Below the pieces are notes generated by a model. It was not told where the DNA came from, made no database searches, and saw only the letters and a list, made by a program, of their open reading frames with translations. Shown piece by piece: positions 15,251 through 25,346 of a DNA stretch of 38,827 nucleotides. The translations under genes and the position numbers were made by a program. The stretch lies in contig CAZCSJ010000007.1 in NCBI GenBank assembly GCA_964501445.1, positions 1 through 38,827 on the forward strand. The letters are read 5' to 3'. This DNA comes from CAZCSJ01 sp964501445 (GTDB taxonomy: Bacteria > Patescibacteriota > Minisyncoccia > Sungbacterales > HO2-52-23). Numbering within the stretch: position 1 is the stretch's first letter; each line of letters opens with the position of its first letter.

Positions 15251-15587
15251 ACCGGGAGATGTCGTCCTCATCCCCTTTCCTTTTACCGACCTCACTACGG
15301 TAAAGTACCGCCCTGCGATTGTAATCTCCTCTGCGCGGTTCAACAAAACCCAATATGATATCATCGCAGTTGCTGTCACTTCCAACCCCTACGCCGAACG
15401 GAAAGAGTACGGATACACGCTTGGCAAAGAAGAATGCAAGCGCGCGGGTCTTTTCTCGCCGTCCACAGTAAAAGTTGGCAAGATAACAACAATTGACCAA
15501 CGTTTGATCAGAAAACGCATAGGATATCTCTCTCATAAGACCGTTGCACAAATTTCTACTCATCTCCATACTATTTTGAATTACTGA
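15228..15587 (+). CDS. PemK/MazF-family endoribonuclease toxin
   Basis: MazF-type toxins cleave mRNA at short sequence motifs. The 119-residue product has the family core: GDVVLIPFPFTDLTTVKYRPAIVIS near residues 9-33, then IIAVAVTSN and a downstream STVKVGKITTID strand. The ATG at 15228 is chosen because the fold starts just after it; an ATG at 15204 adds eight residues from the antitoxin-coding region. It ends one base before the stop of the convergent giant gene, so both messages must be terminated within each other's coding sequence. Confidence 0.85.
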   Translation: MTATTTYKPGDVVLIPFPFTDLTTVKYRPAIVISSARFNKTQYDIIAVAVTSNPYAERKEYGYTLGKEECKRAGLFSPSTVKVGKITTIDQRLIRKRIGYLSHKTVAQISTHLHTILNY

Positions 15588-15588
15588 A

Positions 15589-18500
15589 TTACCCTGCCGG
15601 CGGGGGCTCAGTAATCAATAATGAGGTATCAGTCGCCGGCGCGGGCTCGGTCGTTGGCGCGGGTTCTGATGTTGTGGTCGACTCGCTCGTGGTGGTCGTG
15701 TCCGTAGGCGCGGGTTCGGTGCTTGACGCGGTGTCGCTGGGCGCGGGCTCCAAAGGTAGCCCCTCGACTGCGCTCGGGGAATAAAGAGTAGTATTGCCTG
15801 AACTTGCCTGCCCCGTAGCATCCGAACCCAGTGAGGATTGGTTCGGGGTCGAAGGCAAAACAGTATCCCCTGAGCTTGTCGAAGGGCTACCTATCGTCCC
15901 GCATTCTCCTGCCTCCGTCACCGCAGCTCCCCCGCGTACCTTCACGCAATACGGCAGTTTCGTGGCCTCGTCATATAATGTAATGCCGCTTGGCTTNNNN
16001 NNNNNNNNNNNNNNNNNNNNNNNNNNNNNNNNNNNNNNNNNNNNNNNNNNNNNNNNNNNNNNNNNNNNNNNNNNNNNNNNNNNNNNNNNNNNNNNNTCGG
16101 GCTTTCCGTCTTTCATCTGCACCACTTCGGGTATCACTTGCACCATATCTTCCGCAATGAATCCAATCTTATGTCCGGGGACAAGAAGTTCCTTTTTGTA
16201 ATCAAACGATACGGGCTTTAATTTCATCACCTCTGCGAGTCCGTAGTGTAAGGGGTTGATATTCTCTTTGTAGCGAAGCGAGGAAGGGTTGCAGGCGCCG
16301 GTTGAGGTAGAAAGAGAATTTGATGAAGCAAGGGTGCTACAGATATATGCAGTCCCCGAACCATTGGCAATTTGGGGCATGGTGATCGCGCCATCGTTTC
16401 CTATTCTCATTTGTTCGGTAAGCGTATAACTTGAAGCAGTAGGTCCTGTTCTAAATACAATGTCGTTATTACCAACAGTACCGCTTCCTGCGACATCTAA
16501 ATAAAGACCATCACCACCTGTGGCGATACGCGTCTCTTGATCGCTATTGGTGGATTTCATAAGATATCCGGGAACGCTTGCACCACCAATGACAACAAAC
16601 CTATTCACATCGGCTAAATTACCGGTAACTGATGTCGTCCCTATTCCGACATTTCCAGAAGAACTGATGGCGATTCGTGTAGGAGAATTTGCGGCGGTAT
16701 TATCTACAATCTCGAAATTATCACTTCTTGATCCTGATGTTAGCAAACTATATATGCGGGCATCATTTGATAGTGATAAGCTTGGGTTGGAATCAGTCGC
16801 GGGATTGGAAACGTGGAATCTGATATCTACACCCGAAAGAGCTGGGCTTGAAGTTCCTACTCCAACAACACCATCTCCCCTTACTACAAAGCTCGGGCTT
16901 GATGTCCCCGTGTCGCCGATCCAGAAGGGATAGGAGTCAGTGCCCATCTCTACGGTGAGAGTTCCTGTGGGGGATGAGCTTGCAACACCTATGCGGTTGT
17001 TGCCTCTCACTACGAATGCAGGAGTGGAGGAGCCGGTGTCTCCGACAAAGAGCGGGAAGGTGTCGGTGCCCATCTCTATAGAGAGGAGACCCGCAGGAGA
17101 AGTAGATGCGATACCCACTAACCCTCCGCTCGTGATTCGCATTCTTTCGGAAAGAGAATTATCAAGTATATTTGTAAAAGCAAGAAACGCATCTCGTGAA
17201 GTCGTATCATCGGTCTGTGCCACTTCCCATCCGCTAATAACTCTGCTTGTATTGACAACCGTTCCATCAGTAAATGCTTCCAGTCCGAAATCAAGTGCTC
17301 CCGCGTTGTTTGCGCCCGGAGCCGTTGCGTCAGCGCGTGTTCTTCGTAAGAATAAAACCTGTCTTGTATCATCCGTACTCACTTGTCTTTCAAAATACGG
17401 GATTCCTACAACAGTCAATGGAATGCCTGTATACGGACTCGTGGTTCCAATTCCAACAGCTCCTGCCGAGTCAATCACAAAGGGGGTCGTGTCATTTGCC
17501 GCATCTTCCACATAGAATGAGTTGCCCGCTCCCGTATTCGTAACCCCAAGACCAGAAGAACCCGATACTCCGAGAAGTATACCCGGTGTCGTAGTCCCAA
17601 TCCCCACATTTCCATCAGAGGCAATCACAAAGGGAGTCGCATCATTTGCCGCGTCTTCCACCCACATAGTAGGCCCTGTGCCTGTGTTGGAGACAAGGAA
17701 GGCAGTGAATGCCGAGGAGGTTGATACTGCAAGAACCGCTCCGGGAGTGGTGGTTCCGCCAAGCGCCACTCCTCCGAGCGCATCAAGTGTCATTGGGACA
17801 TACCCGTTGGCGTCCGCGCCGTCCTCCACATAGAGACGGAGCTGGGGAGGAGTGCTCACATTCGCGCTGAATTGATCAATGTTCCAGTGGGTTGGAGTTC
17901 CTGTGCGCCACTCTATATTAGGGCTATCAGCGGCATTTGCAGAGATTTGGATTCCGGCATTGTATATGCCAAGTCCTGTAAGAGGGCTTGATGTTCCGAT
18001 CCCCACATTCCCTCCTCCTGTTACCACGAAACTGGGGGATGAGGTGCCGGTGTCGCCTATCCAGAAGGGATAACTCTCTGTGCCAAGCATCTCAATTGCG
18101 AGTTGTGCAGAGGGGGAAGACGATGCAACCCCCACTCTGTTGTTGCCTCTCACTACGAATGCAGGAGTGGAGGAGCCGGTGTCGCCGATCCAGAAGGGAA
18201 AGGTATCTGTTCCCATTTCTATTGTGAAAGTCCCTGTGGGAGAGGTTGAGGCAAGACCAATAAGTCCGTTGTTGAGCACCGTCATCACACTGGTGGATGC
18301 GCTATTGGTGAGCTGGAGGAGCTGGTTTGCGCCCGTGCCATCTCCCCACACCGTAAGCCGAGAGTCGCTGAAGGCGGAGGTGCTCGTTCCCACCGTCATA
18401 TTGGCAATAATACTGCTGGTGGCAAATGCGCTTACTCCGCCGGATGTGAAAAACCCGCCACCTCCGACATTGATTCCTGTTCCCACAATCAAGAGGTTTC

Positions 18501-21500
18501 CTATCCTTAGGTTGTCATCTACCATAAGGGAACCTGTCTCAAGAGAGTGAGCGAGCATGGATGATACTTCGGCGCCTATGATATCAAATCCTATGAACTC
18601 ACACCCCGCTACCGTGGTGCCGGAGCAGGAAGTGCTACTTGCTACTGTTCCTACGTAGGCATAACGCCCAGAAACCGCAACCGCAAGACTATTACTACCC
18701 GCAAAATCGCGTCCTCCTATTGCTCTTGGATTCTTGGGGTCTTCCACATCAATCACCACAAACTCGCATCCTGTTGCAGGAGCGGTTTGCGCGCAGGCGC
18801 TGGAGTCAGCATTTTTGGTGACATACACATATCTCCCCATAACCTGTAATGCGGTTACATTGACGTTATTTAAATCAAGCCCTCCAACAGCAGTAGGCGT
18901 GGTGGTAGCAGAGGCATCAAAAATTTTCAATTCGCACCCCGTGATAGTAGTTCCGGAACACGTGCCGGTATTGCTGTCTGTCACGATATATATATATTCC
19001 CCTGAAACAACAACGCCGTTCACCTGATCAGCAACATTGTATCCTCCCGCATATGTGCTGGAACCGGTTGAGATATCAAACACTGCAAGCTCGCATCCTG
19101 CCATGCTTGTCCGGGAACAGGTCCCCGTATCAGCGGCTCGTCCGATATATGCATAACGTCCTTGTACAGAGACGCCAAGCGTACTGCCAGTATCAAGCGC
19201 GCTTATGGGTTTTGGGCTAGACGGATTTGAGACGTCATACACAATAAATTCGCATCCCGTAAGGGTGGAGCCATTGCCCGCACAACTACCGGTAACGTTA
19301 CCTCCCGCCGTATACGCATACCTGCCTGATACCGCTACACCATTCATGGCGCCCAAATTGGGCGCATACCCTCCCACTGCAGTGGAAAATGTTGATGTGG
19401 AGATATCATAAATACGGAAACTGCAGCCAGCGAGAGTAGTGCCTGAACACGTTCCTGCAGGCAGAGCGGTGACTATATATGCATAGTTGCCGGAAACCGC
19501 AACTCCGGTGCCTCCGACAGTAAGATCAATCCCGCCAACTGGAGAGGGAGTGGAGGTTGCAATATCAAGGATGGTAAAATCACATCCCGCTACATTCAAG
19601 GCGTCTGCACACGTGCCTGTGTCACTATTTTTCACCATATACGCATATCTTCCCTGGACTGCAACACCATTGACCTGAGTAGCGGCATTAAATCCTCCAC
19701 GTACCCGGGGCTGACCGGGTGTCTGAAGAATCCCGCCGCCTGCAATTGTAAAGTTCTCGAGAGTGGGACTTGATGTCCCAATCCCCACATTCCCTCCTCC
19801 TGTTACCACCATGCTCGCTGAAGAAGTGCCGGTGTCTCCCACCCAGAAGGGAAAGGAATTGGTGCCCATTTCAATAGCGAGTTGGCCCACGGGNNNNNNN
19901 NNNNNNNNNNNNNNNNNNNNNNNNNNNNNNNNNNNNNNNNNNNNNNNNNNNNNNNNNNNNNNNNNNNNNNNNNNNNNNNNNNNNNNNNNNNNNTGGAGGA
20001 GCCGGTGTCGCCAATGAAGAGGGGGAAGGTATTGGTGCCCATTTCAATTCCCAGGAGGCCTGCAGGAGAGGAAGACGCAATACCGATGTTACCCCCAAGA
20101 TACATGTCATTGCTGACCGAAAACCCTCCTGCGGTGATGGAGAGACCGTTGGTAAAGGTCGCGCCTCCCCGCGCGGTAGTGGTGGCGCCAATCGTAAGTT
20201 CGTCACTCGTAGCATCCCCGAGGAATGAGTTCCCAGTGGCGCCGAATCGTGCAAGGCTGGTGGAGGCAAAAGATACAACTCCTGTGACCGAGAGTGCGCC
20301 TCCGATCTGGATGTCTCCTGATGTCTGTATGTTGCCATCGGTCGTCGTCGCAATGCCGACCCCGAATCCTCCTGCGGTGTAGACATCTCCCCCGATGGAG
20401 AGCACCACTCCTGAAGTGAGGGTTGAAGTCGCAATACCAATTGCTCCGGAACCAAGAGGAGTGGTGGAACTGGTCGAGATAGTGAGGATGGAGAAGGTGC
20501 TTGTGGCGCTTGTGGATGTTGCGAAGGTGAGCGCATTGAAGGTATTTCCAAGAAGGGTGGTGGTGGCCTGTACCGCGTGATTCAAGATACTTCCGCCAAG
20601 GGTAAGGGTGTCGGAAGAGGCGTCGCCGATGAAGATACTGCCCGAAAACCCCGCGGCATTGACGAATGAGGAAGAGGCATTCACAGACAGAGTGTCGCCA
20701 GAGGCGTCGCCGAGGATAATTTTATCAAGAGCCGCAAACGTGGTGGTGGTGGCATTGGTAGTGGTGGAATTCACCATAGAGAGATTGATGATAGTGGAGG
20801 ATGCGGATCCTCCAAAAATGCCCCCGGCAACCGTGAGTCCTCCTGCGGATACCACCAGACCATTTTGCACGGTGAGTCCCGCAGTGAGCGTGGATGTTGC
20901 GGTTACGGTGAGTTCATCCGTGGAGGCGTCGCCAATCCAGGAGTTACCTATTACTCCGAGTCGAGTGAGCGTGGTGGAACCCGTGAGGTAGCCGTCTCCG
21001 GCAACCGCGAGTGTGGCTCCCGGAGAGGTGGTGCCGATACCAATACGGTAGTTTGATGTATCAAACGAGAGGAAAGGAATTGCGGTCGTGGAGGTAGCGA
21101 TGGAGAAAGCGTTTACGGTGGATGCGGGAATTGTGGAGGTGGAAGAAGAGGCGTAGATAATATTGGAACCCGAAAGCAAAAGGTCGCCTGCGGCAAGGGA
21201 GAGCCGGGCGCCCGGGGTGGAAGTGCCGATGCCGACGTTGTTTCCGGTCACGATAAATCTGACAATTCCTCCATGCATGAGGGAGAGAGTGGTATCGGTG
21301 TCTGCAGAACCACTGTGATGAATCAAGAGTGCGGGGACGCTTGCGTTTGTGAGGATCGAGAGGATGCCTCCGGGACTTGTGGTGCCCATACCCACACGGG
21401 AGTTAGAAGCATCAATATTCAAAATAGGGGTTGCGGTAAGGGAGGTAGCAAAGGAGAAGGCGTTGACATTCGCAGGAAGCACGCTCGTTGCGGAATTGGC

Positions 21501-23765
21501 AAACGAGAGCACGCCCGCATTGAAGTTGACCACATCTGCCGAGGCATCACCAAAAAGTGCAGAACCCGTGATCTCAAAGTTGCCGGATGTGGTGGTCGCT
21601 CTTCCTACGCCGAATCCTCCGGTGAGGTAGCCACTACCTGAAAGAGAAAATGCTTGTGACGGAGTGGTGGTGCCGATACCAAGATTACCACCACTTGTGA
21701 AATAGATTCCTGATCCTGTATTAAGGGCAAACATGGTCTGGGGTGCAGTGGTGCCGATGCCAATACGGTAGTTTGATGTATCAAACGAGAGGAAAGGAAT
21801 TGCGGTCGTGGACGTGGCGATGCTCCACGCGTTTACTGTGGATGCGGGAATGGTGGACGTGGAGGAGGAGGCGTAGATGATGTTCATGCCGGCAAGAAGA
21901 AAATCGGATGCGTTTGCGCCGTTTGCCGCTACCGAAAGAAGGGCGCCGGGGCTTGTCGTGCCAATGCCTATTCTCCCGCTCGTTTGCTGGACCAAAAACT
22001 GACTCGTGCCTATTGTCACCCCTTGCGTGCCATAGGTCGTAGTCCCGGTGCTACCAAGAGTGAAATTACCGCCCGTCTCTCTGATGGCGGAGCTCGTAAT
22101 GTAAATGGAATCGGTGCCAATACGCAATGTGCCCCTCACATGGAGGTCGTTTTCAATGGTTGAAGTGGGAGCTCCACCCACATACAGCCGCCCCGCGACT
22201 GATAAGGTTTCCGCAGGCGCGGTGGTGCCTATCCCAATCCGATAGTTTGAGGTGTCAAACGAGAGAAAGGGGATGACTGCGGTAGAGGTTGCAAACGAAA
22301 AGGCGTTCACCGTACTTGCGAGAATGGTGGAAGTGGAAGAGGAGGCATACACGGTATTTATGCCTGCAAGAAGAAAGGTGGAGCTTGATACACCCGACGT
22401 TCCCGCAATGGACAGAAGCGCTCCGGGAGACGTGGTGCCAATCCCCAATCGTTTATTCGTGTTGTCCCAAAAAAACGTATTGTCGCCGCCAAGATCAGTG
22501 CCATTGGTGAAAAAACCGACTTGTCCGGCCGCACCGACGTTAGCGGCACCTCCCACACACGTGCCATTAACCGCAACACATCCGCCCGTGAGGTTGATGC
22601 CGTATGCCATGGTGGAGGTCGCGGAAGTTGACGTGATGCTAAGCGAGGCGGCCTTGATGGTGCCGCTGGTTGTCGTAATATCTCCTTGCGAAACAACAAT
22701 GCTCCCACCGGAGACATCAATGCCTCCGGATTTCACCGTCACGCCGTCGGTGATACTCGGAGCACCAAGTGTGTTAATACGCTGACTCACATTCACCATC
22801 TGAGCCGTGGAGTCACCGCGGGACGCGGTGCGCGAAAGCGAGGTGCGAAGGTCATCAATCATGGAATCAAAACGGGAACGAATGGACGTATTCATTTTTT
22901 CCACATCAAAGAGAATTTCGTCTTTCAAAGATTTTTTTACCACCGCGAGGTCTACAGGAACGAATGTTTCTCTCCGCTCAATCACTTCGCGGACTTCTGT
23001 TTTCGTTTCTCGGGTGATCTCACGGACACGCGAGGGAGGGAGAATGTCATTCTGAGGCGCAGCCGAAGAATCTCTTGTTTCTTCACGATCGGTCAATACG
23101 TTCGTTCCCTGATTCCTGATTCTTGATTCCTGATTCTCCGTCGGTGCGCTGCCAAAAACGAGTGTGCGTGCCCGCTCAATCACATTGGAGGTGAGGCGCG
23201 CGGTGGTACCTCCGAGGGTGCGGACAATCGCGCGCGTGCGGGAAATCACGGGTTCAAAAACATTCGTCTCTTCTGCGGCGACGGCTGCGGCAAGACGTAA
23301 ATCGTTTTCCGATTTTGACAGGGCGGAGATCGCCGCCGCATGGAGGGACGATACGCGATCAAACGATGACATGAGATTCGTGCCCGCAACACCGAGGGAG
23401 AAAGAAAACGCAAAGAGAACGGGGACAAGCGCAAGATCGCGGAGGAATGAAAAGTTAAAATTTGTAGGGAGGTCCGACTTGGCCACTTCAATCGCAGGAA
23501 GTCGAACTTCCGTCGGAAGTCCCACTTCCCGCAGCAGCTCTTCCGTCACCGCTCTTCCACGCCGGGACGCCTCGTCCAAGAGCGCCTGCTTTTGTTCTTC
23601 CACGTAGGCGGTAATCTCGCCGGGCGTCGTGTACCAATTCCGTCCGATCTTTTTTGAGGCGAGTTTGCCCTTACGCGCAAGCAAACTCAAGTACTCCTGG
23701 GAGTAGGGGGTACCCTTTGCCGCGTCTGCAAGAGAGATATAATTTTTGTTCTGATTTTCGTCCAT
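15589..23765 (-). CDS. giant HTH-TM-surface protein with tail-fibre repeats, beta propeller and S74 domain
   Basis: Probably one gene, split only by two 100-N gaps. The N-terminus (about 1-58) looks like a MerR/excisionase-type HTH (YISLADAAKGTPYSQEYL, then GKLASKKIGRNWYTTPGEI). One membrane helix follows (about 110-128) and then a coiled coil (about 255-320). Long GNVGIGTTSP-type and IEMGTDTFPLF-type repeats (about 42 residues each) come next. Seven beta-propeller blades of LVIVD type (about 18550-19680) each carry a Cys pair. An S74-like intramolecular chaperone (SLRYKENINPLHYGL, GFIAEDMVQVIPEVV) is cut by the gap at 15997. The tail is Pro/Ser/Thr-rich. The plausible role is a trimeric cell-surface adhesin anchored with its N-terminus in the cytoplasm. 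It has several in-frame REP-like units (15759-15782, 15867-15886, 23046-23088). Confidence 0.75.
15759..15782. repeat. REP-like unit in the giant gene, type CCTCGACT
   Basis: cccctcgactgcgctcgggg matches the core of the rnhB copy at 531-566 (ccctcgactccgctcggg). It is translated as SPSAVEGLP in the Pro/Ser/Thr-rich tail. Confidence 0.75.
15867..15886. repeat. REP-like unit in the giant gene, type CTGAGCTTGTC
   Basis: cccctgagcttgtcgaaggg shares its core with 577-597 in rnhB. It is translated as part of GSPSTSSGDT. Confidence 0.8.
15997..16096. other. assembly gap (100 N) in the S74 domain
   Basis: One hundred N. The flanks read MKDGKP before it and KPSGITLYD after it in the direction of translation. 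The end of the S74 chaperone domain is expected in the missing sequence. The true length is unknown. Confidence 0.95.
18550..19680 (-). other. seven-bladed beta-propeller region with one Cys pair per blade
   Basis: Seven units of about 50 residues follow the pattern V.V.GRYAY......TC.(6-9).GC.F.I.D.S.....VGG. The first begins near 19674. Each contains two cysteines about 8-10 residues apart, suggesting a disulphide in the outer loop of each blade. Confidence 0.75.
19894..19993. other. assembly gap (100 N) in tandem repeats of the giant gene
   Basis: One hundred N. The flanking frames differ. If the missing piece is a standard 42-residue repeat, alignment to sister copies predicts 53 missing bases (or 53 plus multiples of 126), which restores one continuous frame. 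The 100 N is therefore a placeholder. Confidence 0.9.
23046..23088. repeat. truncated REP-like element in the 5' part of the giant gene
   Basis: gtcattctgaggcgcagccg, then aagaatct, is a diverged, incomplete copy of the lepA element (10455-10510). It is read in frame as the SSAAPQNDI stretch. A short tandem of cctgattc/cttgattc words (about 23110-23140) lies beside it and codes for ENQESRIRNQ. Confidence 0.7.
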
Positions 23766-23772
23766 GTGAAGC

Positions 23773-23838
23773 CTATCCGATACGTAATTTATTGTCTATT
23801 TTCATCTATTTTCTGGTATCCGATACGATATCTGATAT
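23773..23838. promoter_or_regulatory. three GTATCSGATAC-type boxes before the giant gene
   Basis: ctatccgatac (23773-23783), gtatccgatac (23816-23826) and atatctgatat (23828-23838) are near-palindromes with one central base. The nearest lies 8 bases from the start codon of the giant gene, suitable for an operator. Confidence 0.6.
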
Positions 23839-23890
23839 AGAGATAATTTATATATATTTTATCATTAGAGTCGCAGATTTTTTTTGTTTT

Positions 23891-23899
23891 TGTGGATAA
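23891..23899 (+). promoter_or_regulatory. perfect DnaA box
   Basis: TGTGGATAA, the complement of the 9-base DnaA consensus TTATCCACA. A second copy in the same orientation is at 24388. Confidence 0.5.
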
Positions 23900-24005
23900 C
23901 CCACGATGAATGTAAAAAATTGTTTAGGTGAAAGACGAAAAAAGACCGTATATTCATTACGCGATAAATCGTTATAGAACTTGCTAAACCTTACTAACTA
24001 AAGAG

Positions 24006-24020
24006 TATCGGGTAGATACG
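24006..24020. promoter_or_regulatory. GTATC-N5-GATAC inverted repeat
   Basis: gtatc (24006-24010) and gatac (24016-24020), the same half-sites as the other boxes but with a five-base spacer. Confidence 0.4.
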
Positions 24021-24319
24021 TTTAGTAATGTATTGAGAGAATATCAATGGTGTTTATTGCAAAAGAAAAGAAATGTGCCTGATTTCGGTCTTGCCTCTTG
24101 ACAGCTTTTTGCCAAAAAAGGAAAACTGATCCCTGATTTGTTTTTATCCCGCGGTCCTCAATCAAAAATGAACTTCCGACCTTAGTATCAAAAAACCCTT
24201 CTCTACCTCGCTCCGCCAAGCGTGGCTTCGCTTGAAGAATACTCTCCGAGTATGTCCAAAACATTGAGAACCGTTATGTATGAACACTTCATTATTTACT
24301 TTATATAAAGAGAAGAATT

Positions 24320-24330
24320 GTATCCGATAT
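24320..24330. promoter_or_regulatory. GTATCSGATAC-type box
   Basis: gtatccgatat, matching the boxes before the giant gene at ten of eleven positions. Further partial words (cgtatc, ttatcggta) follow directly. Confidence 0.5.
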
Positions 24331-24387
24331 CGTATCTTATCGGTAGGAAAAGAGTCGTCCATATCTTCTCCCTTTTTTATTTGATTC

Positions 24388-24396
24388 TGTGGATAA
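24388..24396 (+). promoter_or_regulatory. perfect DnaA box
   Basis: TGTGGATAA, 497 bases from the first copy and in the same orientation. Confidence 0.5.
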
Positions 24397-24506
24397 CCGG
24401 CATTGACGCAATGGGTAAGACATACGAAAATGAAATAAGGGAAAAATTAGAGATTTTGAGTGCCATAAAATATATATAGATTTATATAAACATTACTAAT
24501 TTTTAG

Positions 24507-24520
24507 GTATCGGATATAAA
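24507..24520 (+). promoter_or_regulatory. box overlapping a candidate -10 of the MerR-like gene
   Basis: gtatcggatat (24507-24517) runs into TATAAA (24515-24520), about 20 bases before the ATG. A site overlapping or just upstream of the -10 fits autoregulation. No good -35 is visible. Confidence 0.45.
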
Positions 24521-24539
24521 GGTTTACTCTCTCTCATCT

Positions 24540-24761
24540 ATGGAAGCACAATACGTTTCAATAAAGCACGCGGCATCAATTTTAGGCGTTACCCCTCTCA
24601 CTCTCCGCAACTGGGACAAACGAGGAGTCCTCTCTGCCTACCGGAACCCCGTGAATAACTACCGCGTGTATCGGCGTGACCAAATAGAACTTCTGCTCCG
24701 AAAAATAGAAAATTCAAAAAACAAACGGGGTGGAAAGAAGATTGACATCTCAATGACATAA
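24540..24761 (+). CDS. MerR/excisionase-type HTH protein
   Basis: A 73-residue protein with a winged HTH of MerR type: YVSIKHAASILGVTPLTLRNWDKRG (about 5-29), then a wing YRNPVNNYRVYRRDQI. A short basic tail (KIENSKNKRGGKK) ends it. It lacks the dimerisation helix and effector domain of full MerR proteins, so it resembles the DNA-binding half of excisionases or IS607-type resolvases. The same type of box lies before it and before the giant gene, which itself begins with a comparable HTH, suggesting a shared regulatory circuit. It is followed by a strong hairpin terminator. Confidence 0.75.
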   Translation: MEAQYVSIKHAASILGVTPLTLRNWDKRGVLSAYRNPVNNYRVYRRDQIELLLRKIENSKNKRGGKKIDISMT

Positions 24762-24762
24762 G

Positions 24763-24802
24763 AACAAAAATCCCTCCGATGTCCATCGGAGGGATTTTTG
24801 TT
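24763..24802. terminator. bidirectional hairpin terminator
   Basis: A perfect hairpin with 19-base arms and a two-base loop: caaaaatccctccgatg and its complement, with A and T runs at both ends. It serves the MerR-like gene on the plus strand and RNase P RNA on the minus strand. Its core ccgatgtccatcgg recurs in RNase P RNA near 25182-25195. Confidence 0.85.
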
Positions 24803-24803
24803 T

Positions 24804-25340
24804 GTTCTCCCCATCTATAAGCCGGGTTCTGTCTGTCCGACATTTCGAAATATCGATATATCGAACACTGTGATCATCTGTCTAGGTCCGCGATTACTCT
24901 TGGACTCAAGCTCCCGCAAGCGGGATTGCACCGGGTAGGTGTTTTTCACTCCCGCCTGTTACCAGACGGAACTGTGGGCTCTTACTTTACCCGTCCGAAA
25001 CGACGGGATATCCCTCGCGAAGGAGGGCCCACCTCTTTTCACCCTTGCCTCCTCCATCAGTAAAACTTTTAGGGTTTCTTTGATGACGATCGGCGGTATG
25101 GTCTCTGTGATACCTCCGACGCACTATTATAAATATAATAATGAAGTTGGAGCTCCGACTCTCGTCGAAGTTTCCCGCCCCGATGTCCATCGGGGGGCGG
25201 CCGTTAGCCGCTACCTCTCGTGTCTAGTAACTCATTACTAATAATTAATTACTGACACCGGTGCCCGGACTTTCCTCCCCGTGAGATGGCGGCGTCTTGC
25301 GACGCCTATCTCATGGGGCGATCACACAATGGAGAGAACT
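24804..25340 (-). ncRNA. rnpB: RNase P RNA, enlarged
   Basis: This is the catalytic RNA that trims tRNA 5' ends. Read on the minus strand it has the conserved P4 segment ggggaggaaagtccgggc near the 5' end and acagaacccggcttatag near the 3' end. The ends pair as P1: gttctctccat (from 25339) with atggggagaac (24804-24814), one G.U. A GTAAGGG-like stretch, aggcaagggtgaaaag, lies in the specificity half. At about 537 nt it is longer than the usual 350-400. Part of the excess is an AT-rich hairpin (about 25214-25256, tgtcagtaattaattattag onward) and the hairpin with core ccgatggacatcgg. The promoter at 25347-25375 predicts the same 5' end. Confidence 0.9.
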
Positions 25341-25346
25341 TATAAA

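Larger units (their letters stand above)
23766..24539. promoter_or_regulatory. 774-bp AT-rich non-coding region with repeated boxes
   Basis: It lies between the divergent giant gene (-) and the MerR-like gene (+). It holds at least six sites built on GTATC/GATAC half-sites, two perfect DnaA boxes, and long A/T runs. A minus-strand frame at 24022-24264 exists but looks spurious. The region could be a shared control region, a replication-origin-like site, or both. Confidence 0.6.

Noticed and set aside
19803..19993. Two overlapping giant genes (one ending near 19803, one starting at 19890)
   Set aside because: The overlap is caused by reading through 100 N of arbitrary length. Repeat alignment supports one gene.
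15589..23765. Prophage tail-fibre module
   Set aside because: Only the S74 and fibre-like repeats look phage-like. No capsid, portal, terminase or integrase gene is present, and the N-terminal HTH plus membrane helix indicates a cellular surface protein.
24022..24264. 80-codon minus-strand frame (MFWTYSESILQAKPRLAERG...) in the regulatory region
   Set aside because: No promoter or Shine-Dalgarno site, overlaps the box-rich region, resembles the spurious proteins often called in repeat-rich spacers, and no recognisable family.
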